NCBI GenBank assembly: GCA_002633025.1
Contig: NMRB01000085.1
Coordinates: 644,125-708,124 of the forward strand
DNA: 64,000 nucleotides
From: Notospermus geniculatus
Lineage: Eukaryota > Nemertea > Pilidiophora > Heteronemertea > Lineidae
Direction: 5' to 3'
Shown here: positions 56,660-64,000 of the stretch, piece after piece
Numbering within the stretch: the stretch's first letter is position 1
Layout: each line of letters starts with the position of its first letter
Notes under the pieces: model-generated
The model's input: the letters and a program-made list of their open reading frames with translations, nothing else
Told to the model about the DNA's origin: nothing
Database searches by the model: none
Translations under genes and position numbers: made by a program

Positions 56660-59472
56660 TTTCAGAATGCTTTCAATTCCATTGTTGTGTGCAAGTCTGC
56701 TGTTTTCTTATATTCTGTACGCCATTGGCCCCAATCTGGTATTATTAAATGGTAATACCCAGTGTCCTGCAGTGTACTAATGTGATGTTGATATCCCTGA
56801 CAAAATTGCTACTTTGGTTGCTTTGGATATCCTTTCAAGGTCATTATTGCCAGTAATGCCAATATACCATGATTAGTCTAATAGTTTTAATTTGATTTAG
56901 CTAGTGATATGGACCAAAGGAGTCGTGGTATTAATCCATGATATAAGTGATATTGCTCCTCTTCTCTGATGAATGGGTGATGTATTTATCTCAACATATT
57001 CCTTTTATGTTGGGGAGGACAATTTTGCTCTCAGCCAGACCATACAGCATGAGAGAAATTATACACATTATTTGATTGTTTTCAATAGGAAGCTTTCAAA
57101 TCTGTGAATGTTTTGGTAGGCCTGCAACATAAACATCAATTCCAGATATTTCCCGGATGTTGTTGGTCAGAGGGGGTACGCTGTATTCTTCAGGATGTGT
57201 TTTACTTGGCATTTGTGTTAAGAAAACCAACACAGCATGCAGTGCTTTTATGCACACCGAGCAAGAATGTGAAAATTAACGATCTTTCTGTAGAGTTTAA
57301 TGTAGGCCTACATTACATTACATTTGATGCCATGTAAAACTTTGCAGTAAACTGTTTACCTCAAGGTTGCACTAACCATGTGCCAGGTTATGTGTGGTTT
57401 GGAAGCTTACTGGCTTTGTACAGGTGTTTCTGGGGTTATATCGACGATTCTATTACTTCAGAGATGAAACATAACCACATATCTGCAACTTTGGCTTCAA
57501 GACTTTGAACATTCCCAGGAAATGATGCTTTCCATGCTGCTGTCTTATGTTTTGTTGTTATGTCCAACAGAGTTCTTGCTGTTTGCATCATGCTGGTCTG
57601 AAGTGCTTTCTCATTATCCATCTGTTGGAAATGTTATTCGTTAGGTATGAATTTTCTCCTGTTAGAACACATTGATACTGGTAACATGTCAAAATCAATA
57701 TCCGATACCGTTCATCAAGGTATCATACGCAGGCCTGTTTTTTACTCAACGTAAATCTTTTGGTTGATCTTTCTCTTGCAGCAAAGGAGATCCATGTTAA
57801 AGATTCTTCCAATATTGCAAAGATAGTTTTCTGTGGCAAAAATAACAAACTGGTGGCATTTATGTTCAGTTTTGACTTTAGCTATCATATCAGCAAAGTT
57901 GATGCTGATGCATCAAGCCATTCCATTCAAAATCAATGATGACCATAAAAGTGGTGGATGGTGTTGCATACTGATAAATCTTGCGTAAAGATGAACAAGA
58001 AGCAATTTCAGCATCGAGAATATGCGCCAGAGGATGATTCTGATGCAGCATATTATGGGGCGCGATCGTGAGAGCACTCCCGTGGTGGCTGTAGGGAGAT
58101 TTCTCTGACACAATTGACGACGTCCAAGTATTTCAAATCATTCTTGATGAAGTGTACCCCTGGGATGTAACTATGAATTTCTGTTTAATGCAAGTCGGTA
58201 GATTTCTGTGGCGGAACATCAGTGTGCTAAAGGAGTGATTGATATGGTATCCCTCACTAAAAGTGTAAGGTAGTAATGACATTCACTGAGGGATGCTGTG
58301 ATTGCAATGCAGGATTTACATCTTCTTCACTCTCTGTGTGAGGAAGTTCATTCATCTACATGTATACTATAATTGACGGTGGCACTTTAAGTTTGACCGC
58401 TAACTCCTCCTGGTTTCTGATCGAAATGGCACCATTTTCACAGGGAATGTTGAGAATGATATGGGGGTGGTCCTTAAGTGGGTGCCATTATATTTTTTTA
58501 CCCCTTATGCCATCCTCTGGCCATATGCATCCTGTGAATATGTGCTCGCCACGGGTATCATGCTAGTAAGCTTTAATTGTTCTTCATGGTCAAATTTTCG
58601 AACATTCTGGGCTGACATGAAGATGATTGTTTGAAAACATTGGGCCCTGATTACTCATATTCAGAAAATTTGATCAGAAATTTTCCCATGTGAAAAAGGA
58701 CACATTCTGCATAAAATGTTTGCAGCAGAAAATTTCATTTGAAGGAAAAAAATGACATCGTTCTGTGTCTTTACACACCATATTTATATGTCATCTCCTT
58801 ATCAAGTTCCACTTCTCCGCCTTATGTTTCAAAGCAATTATATAAGATGTTCTTCACTTGAAGCACAACAGTAAATGCTATTGTTTCATACCATTGATTC
58901 TGCTTTCTACATACTTATGGTTGGCTAATGCCTTGAGGGCTGATATTTTTCCGGTCTCACAATCACATACCATGTTTGAAGATATCCTTGTCGTCGCTGC
59001 TGTTGCACTGGATTGAAATAACAGTGCGTTGGTTATTGGTTAAAAGCCATGTAGATATGGCTCGTTATTTCCTTGTATCGCGTTACATTAGTCTTGTGAT
59101 TTCTTTTTTTACATTTACTATTCTTTGATCTGTGAAATCTATTAGTGTTCTTTATGTCTCTTACATTTGGAAAGTCTGAGGTCTAAGGTTGCATCATCCA
59201 TATCTATTTTTGTCATGTCTGAGTGACTTTTGATCAACTTTTTTGGAAGGATGCATATTTTTGATAAATTGATATTTGCACTTTTGATGTTATGTAGAAT
59301 ATTGGCTTCTCAAATGGTCAGCGTGGTTGAAAAGGGAAGCCATTTTTGCCACTTTGGCCATAACAGCGTTGTTATTGGTTACTTCAGGGTGATGTACAGA
59401 TTGCCGAACAATCTGTAAGTGGAGTATATTTGGGAAATGAAATAGGGCACAGCCATTGCCAAGATCGACATT

Positions 59473-59591
59473 GGGTCGTATTTTAGAATGTTCCTTAACG
59501 TTAAGGTCCACCTTAAGTCTATTGTAAAACCATCGAGAACAATAGATTTAAGGTGGACCTTAATGTTAAGGAACGTTCTAAAATACGGCCC
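59473..59591. mobile_element. 119-bp palindromic MITE, family C copy 2
   Basis: Same length as and only a few base differences from copy 1, for example ggtccacc for ggtcgacc. Flanks are ATT and ATA. The low divergence implies recent movement. Confidence 0.9.
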
Positions 59592-61038
59592 ATAGTCTTT
59601 CGGGTTGTTTACTGAGAGAATAAGATGAGATTGAATTAATGCCTTGTGAATGGACGATTTGCTTGATGACCGTCAATCATGAGCTGATTCGGTCTTGAGT
59701 GGAGAAAGAAGTCTAAGAGATATTGAGAGACTCAAGTTCTTGTAGATTAAATGATGATGGATTCGCAGAAAATCAATGCAGTGGTATTGTGATGAGATAT
59801 TTTAAGGACACCGATGTTGCTTCATAGGCCTGAGGGCATCTGCTGCCGCAAAGTGCTTCCAGAAATATAATGGCTGAAAAATTTGAATCTTTGTTTAAAT
59901 TGGTAATTCCTCCTTGCCATAATTCTTCAACCATTTTACTACGGAAACATAGGAATCCTGCTTTTATGCCATAATTGCATGCCATCACCAAATCATCTTC
60001 AGATGTTAGTTTGGATAGTTCTCAACATTCGAACGTTGGCTGTGGTACTGTTGTCTATATTGGTCGCATTCGGAAAGTCCCCAAGAAGCTTGGGGGAGGT
60101 GTGAGAGTATTCGGAAAGGTATCTGGCAAATTGCCAAGGCCTCCTCGAGCCTGGCCGAAGAGAGCGACTCGCCGAGTCACTTACTTGGGGAAACTCCCGG
60201 CATGCATTCCGTTTCCTTTCTTTCAAAATGCATGGCCGAACACGCTAATATGCAACCGTAAGCTTGTTGGGGCCGGGCACCAGCCTAGCTATGGAATATT
60301 TCGTGACTGCAATGCCACAGTATTATCTTTCCTCGAGGAAGTGCAATATCGTTCGGAAATTCGCCTTCACTGGGCATGCTCACATTCCCTGAGAGAAGTG
60401 CCAGAAACTTCCTCAGGGAAGCTTTCCAAACACACTAAATGTCAAGGCACATCACCACTTACTTTAACTTTGAGAGAAATGCTGATCATTGGTCAAAGAA
60501 CATTGGAAAGAACTTCTAATCTGCCCAGTTGTCCATGCTGCTTCAGGTTTTCAACATTCAAACCATTCAAGATTACCTTTTCTGTTTGTGGCGGCTTGTT
60601 CTATCCTCAATGTTTACCTTTGGTGTTTGTGATATTGCACTGCTTGCAGCAGTAAACCCTTCAAATTTGCAATATATTTGGTTATTAAAATGTTTTCAAG
60701 AACAAAATGAATCACCACCCATTGTTCCCTTGGCACTTGGGCATTTATCCTTGGTAAAAGAGAAAGTTGAAACAGATTTTAATGCCCTCTGGTCTGACGT
60801 GTATTCGTGGTTATCACTAAACTTCTTCAATGAAACTGGTCAGATGGCCAAAGGCTTGCTTGTGGGCATAATGTCACAGTCTACAGAATCAATGAACTTA
60901 ATGGATTATGAGTCTATTTTAGTTCAAATGGAGATGAGTCCTGGTGCATCCATAGAGCAGGGTCTCAGTCAAGGAGCTCAATCTCTTAGCCACATCTGTC
61001 CTTTCCTTTCTCCTCAGTGGAGACCTCGCATGATATTA

Positions 61039-61156
61039 GGGAGGTTTCGCAAGCGCCCGGTTAGGCCCTACGACGACGTTTATCTATTGTGTGGGTATAC
61101 CCAAACAATAGATAAACGTCGTCGTATGGCCTAACCGGGCGCTTGCGAAACTCCCT
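61039..61156. mobile_element. 118-bp near-perfect palindrome
   Basis: The arms begin at ggtttcgcaagcgcccggtt and end at the complement, with a centre at about 61096. Few mismatches over about 58 bp per arm. It interrupts an otherwise long open frame, and the TA flanks are compatible with a small DNA element. Confidence 0.88.
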
Positions 61157-61929
61157 AGTGTCAGTACTGCCCACTGCTATTACAACAATTCAGTCATTTA
61201 CCGCCATTTGTTTCTCTGGCCTGGTGTGTAGGATTCATAGTGAAAAGGTATCTTGAGTGGACAATTCTTGACATAATAGCGAGGTTCCGCAACATCTCCA
61301 AATTACGAAATACGAATATGCTTCGACTATGACGTCATCACTTTGGCATACGGCATTGCGTCTCTTTCGTGACGTTGTGCAAATTTGTTGCGTCTTGACG
61401 ACGATGGCCATAAATCTTCGTAGGTACATGTAGTTTACAAATTGCGAATTGCTAAACGTGGTGTTAAAATGAGGTTGTCACATCGTTCACAAGGCCGAAA
61501 GTCAGACCACCATGGATTTTGACGAAGAAACGGCGTCATGACGTAACGTCATCAACGTCCTGAAATAGTTTCGTGATTCGGAATTCGTGACGATGGGGAA
61601 CCTCCTTATGAAAGTTTGGGAAATACAAAATGGTGAAAATGTTTCAAATTCTAATGCTGTTGTAATTATCCTGTGCCTCATGCCAAATATGTAGAAAGAC
61701 AGAAGGAAGCAAGTCACTACAGCTGTTACAATGACTGGTGAAGATTATCATGAGAATGAGCTCATTATGAGTTATCTACGGCACAGATCTCAAGGAAGTC
61801 ACCAGATTCCCAAGGGATGCAGATTTGGACTCTAGGTGACATCAGTGCCGCAATTGGATTTGCAGTAAAGCCTCCATGAATAACACGCAAGTTCATTACA
61901 TAATATCATCCGAGAATGCCTTGATGAAT

Positions 61930-62470
61930 TTTGTGGATTACTTGTTCTTGGTGATGAGATGACGAGGAGGCCCTCCACGTGAGTTTTGTCACGAGATTTG
62001 GCTCTCAATGGACAACGTACTCACCATTGTTGGTTTCCTTAGCATGGCGCACACCTGAGACCAAAATCGTGTGACCACCAACGAGACTGGCAACCACAAC
62101 GTCGCAGGCAACCATCAGGTGCGAGGTCGCTCGCCGACCACAGTTGCAACCATTCCATTGAACCATCTGCAAACGACTGACGAACTCCGGAAGCGACAGA
62201 AGTCTCTGACTGTTGTGGCGTCGCATCGGAAACATTTGCGGGCGAACGTTCCATCATTTTTGTATCAGTCGACTAGTTGCAAAGTAAGTCGGCCTTTGCG
62301 ACCGAAAATTAAACATGTTGAATTTTGGGTCTCTCGATGCAATCTCGGTTTCCGTGGCCATTGAAACCGGTCATTCAGATTGCCCAGTGCAACAATCTCC
62401 CACAAACAATGTAACGACCACTCAAACGATGTGATGTGACCCATCACAGCAAAACCCATATCAAGTCGCA
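61930..62470. repeat. Probable diverged repeat rich in cgac/gtcg words
   Basis: This interval is more CpG-rich than its surroundings and contains palindromic acatgttgaatttt and repeated gcgacc/gtcgca words. Apparent frames on both strands are short and unrecognised. I infer a degraded element but cannot set its borders. Confidence 0.3.
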
Positions 62471-63173
62471 AAAGATATGAAGCAAGATGAAGCAAAGTAA
62501 CTCCAGGAGATAAAGGAAGAATAATCACTCAGATTTTACAAAAGACAGACAATGAGCCTTGGCCAACTGAAATTGACAAAACGTTGGTCTCAACCTGCCA
62601 GCTTCAGAATGACTTCAATGGTACCGGTACTAGTTTTGTGGTGATGGGTCACATATCTTCAGGAAAACTTCACCATACATGAATACCTTGGAATTCTATC
62701 AAGATGTGGCTGAAGGAATTCTTGATGATGAGGGAGTGAAAATGGAGTTAAATATGATGACTGAGATTGATGCAGGGATGTTTTCATACCTGTGATTAAT
62801 CATGTGATCAGTTAATGGAACATGCTGATACATGTGGTATAAGGTACCGAACCTGGAGGGAATTGGCGGATGCATCAAGTGATCACCTAATGAAGCCAAT
62901 TCCTCATTGTGGTAACTCAGTGGAAATGACATATTACCCTTATTGGCTGCATTACTTACGTCCCTTCATTCCTATTCATAGGGGTTCAATGCTCGGTCAC
63001 ATGGAGAATGTTTGGCCCTTAGGCTTTGGGAAAAGGACTTACTAGTGTTTCACATTGTGTGATGAACAATGCAATTCCCATCTTTGAAAGTATGTGCCGC
63101 ATTATTTCAGATGTTTGAGTCTTGTGACTGACAAAACGTGTCTTAATTATTTCCCTACGTAGCAGAGGTACCA

Positions 63174-63285
63174 GGGCCCATATTCACAAAACTACTTAAG
63201 TCTAAGTGTAACACTTATCCTTTGTTCAACACAAAAGATAAGTGTCACGCTCTGACTTAAGTATATTTATGAATATATGGACCCT
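63174..63285. mobile_element. Palindromic MITE, family D copy 1
   Basis: It folds from gggcccatattcacaaaact to tttatgaatatatggaccc. The interior pairs aagtctaagtgtaacacttatc with its complement. Confidence 0.8.
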
Positions 63286-63525
63286 GGGTCCATATTCATA
63301 AACGTACTTAAGTCAAAGTGTGATACTTATCTTTTGTGTTGAACAAAGGATAAGGGCCGTATGCACGGGTCGGACTTTAGCCTAAAGTATAGCTTAAGTT
63401 AGGCTTTCTCTTTGCTTGAAGCATTGAGAAAAGTCAGACTTTAATGAAAGTGTGGCTGGAATCCGACCCGTGCATACGGCCCTATGTCTCACACTTAGAC
63501 TTAAGTAGTTTTATGAATATGGGGC
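63286..63525. mobile_element. Palindromic MITE, family D copy 2, split by an insertion
   Basis: It runs from gggtccatattcataaacgt to ttatgaatatgggg and is collinear with copy 1. It is interrupted in the middle, after ggataa, by a different palindromic element. It is adjacent to copy 1 with no spacer. Confidence 0.8.
63351..63485. mobile_element. 129-bp palindromic element nested in family D copy 2
   Basis: It folds from gggccgtatgcacgggtcgg to its complement (63354-63482), flanked by TAA and TAT. Removing it restores the host element's ggataa-gtgtctcacactt continuity apart from a short duplicated base or two, which shows it came later. Confidence 0.85.
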
Positions 63526-63893
63526 CAGAGGTCTAGTTGATAGCATCAAGACTAATAGTTTTGCAGCTTGGAAGATTTAGGGCCTCAGTTGGTCTTCTGA
63601 AAAAAGGGGGAGGGGGACTATTGTGAAGTGTCTTCAGAACCTTTGATTCCCCACACTGCCCTAGCTCTGCATATGCACTAGAACACAAACCTGATTCGGC
63701 AACATTACAACAATTGTGCAAAAAGAAAGTCGCCAAACTTCTGAGTCCTTGCTCGGCTAGCCTCGATGAATTGGCAAGCTCCTGTGAAAAACGTTAAGGA
63801 ACACCTGTTACTAAGCTAAAAGGGTCACCTTTCTTCAAATGCACAACATAAACCTGATTCATTCAGAGAATCACTTTACAGAAGATGCGTCAC

Positions 63894-64000
63894 CTGCAGT
63901 GATTGCTACTGTAGCTGATCGCTGAGGCTTGTCAATCAGATCATCCAGGGTCGGTGGTTGCTGCTCATTTGAGACGTGGACAATCAGAGGACACTTCGTG
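63894..64000 (-). CDS. Possible exon of a third gene running off the right edge
   Basis: On the minus strand one frame is open from the window end to a donor-like gcag|gtgacg, encoding VHVSNEQQPPTLDDLIDKPQ followed by RSATVAITA. It leaves in phase 1. The peptide composition is protein-like but the family is not recognised, and an open run of this length can arise by chance. Confidence 0.22.

Larger units (their letters stand above)
51013..63893. other. Intron or intergenic DNA right of the signal-peptide gene
   Basis: Apart from the mobile elements and the 55-bp minisatellite, I could not place further exons of the plus-strand gene. Two overlapping open frames at 59975-60655 and 60529-61134 are the longest here but have no recognisable domain or splice context. 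Confidence 0.5.

Noticed and set aside
59975-61134. Two overlapping open frames of 226 and 201 codons
   Set aside because: No recognisable domain, no splice context, biased towards hydrophobic and Ser/Thr runs, and the second ends inside a palindromic element. Long open stretches occur by chance in a window this size.

Overview
The window is a piece of a large animal genome. Short Gly-X-Y exons with GT-AG introns of hundreds of bases to 20 kb, scattered small inverted-repeat transposons, tRNA-derived SINEs, minisatellites and scaffold Ns exclude a prokaryote or a virus. Very frequent TACATGTA and TAGGCCTA words and the repeat types point to a marine invertebrate, probably an echinoderm or another non-vertebrate deuterostome. 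That placement is an inference.

The main gene lies on the minus strand from about 41.9 kb down past the left edge. I traced 17 exons whose phases join without conflict into about 392 codons. They encode a type II transmembrane collagen of the XIII/XXIII/XXV family: a short cytoplasmic tail, one membrane span, a juxtamembrane coiled coil, an RVAR furin-type site, a Cys-Asp-Cys-Pro-Pro-Gly motif opening the triple helix, then Gly-X-Y exons of 27 to 153 bp broken by two non-collagenous interruptions. The 3' end is outside the window. Intron 2 is about 20 kb.

A second gene starts about 2.1 kb away, head to head, on the plus strand. Exon 1 (43966-44178) encodes a signal peptide and an acidic segment. 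An in-phase exon follows at 50374-50443, and a third exon is possible at 50876-51012. I do not recognise its family. A possible minus-strand exon runs off the right edge (63894-64000).

The rest is intronic and intergenic DNA rich in foldback elements. These include a family with 9-bp flanking duplications, TA-, TTAA- and 3-bp-duplicating palindromic elements, several multi-copy MITE families, one MITE nested in another, a 0.93-kb element carrying a tRNA-like segment, and a 1.3-kb element with seven copies of a 17-mer. There is also an interstitial telomere-like tract with inverted flanks, a 43-bp minisatellite running into a 640-bp gap, and an 0.85-kb near-identical duplication split by one N that looks like two haplotypes joined end to end. 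No long transposase, reverse transcriptase or other enzyme reading frame was recognised.
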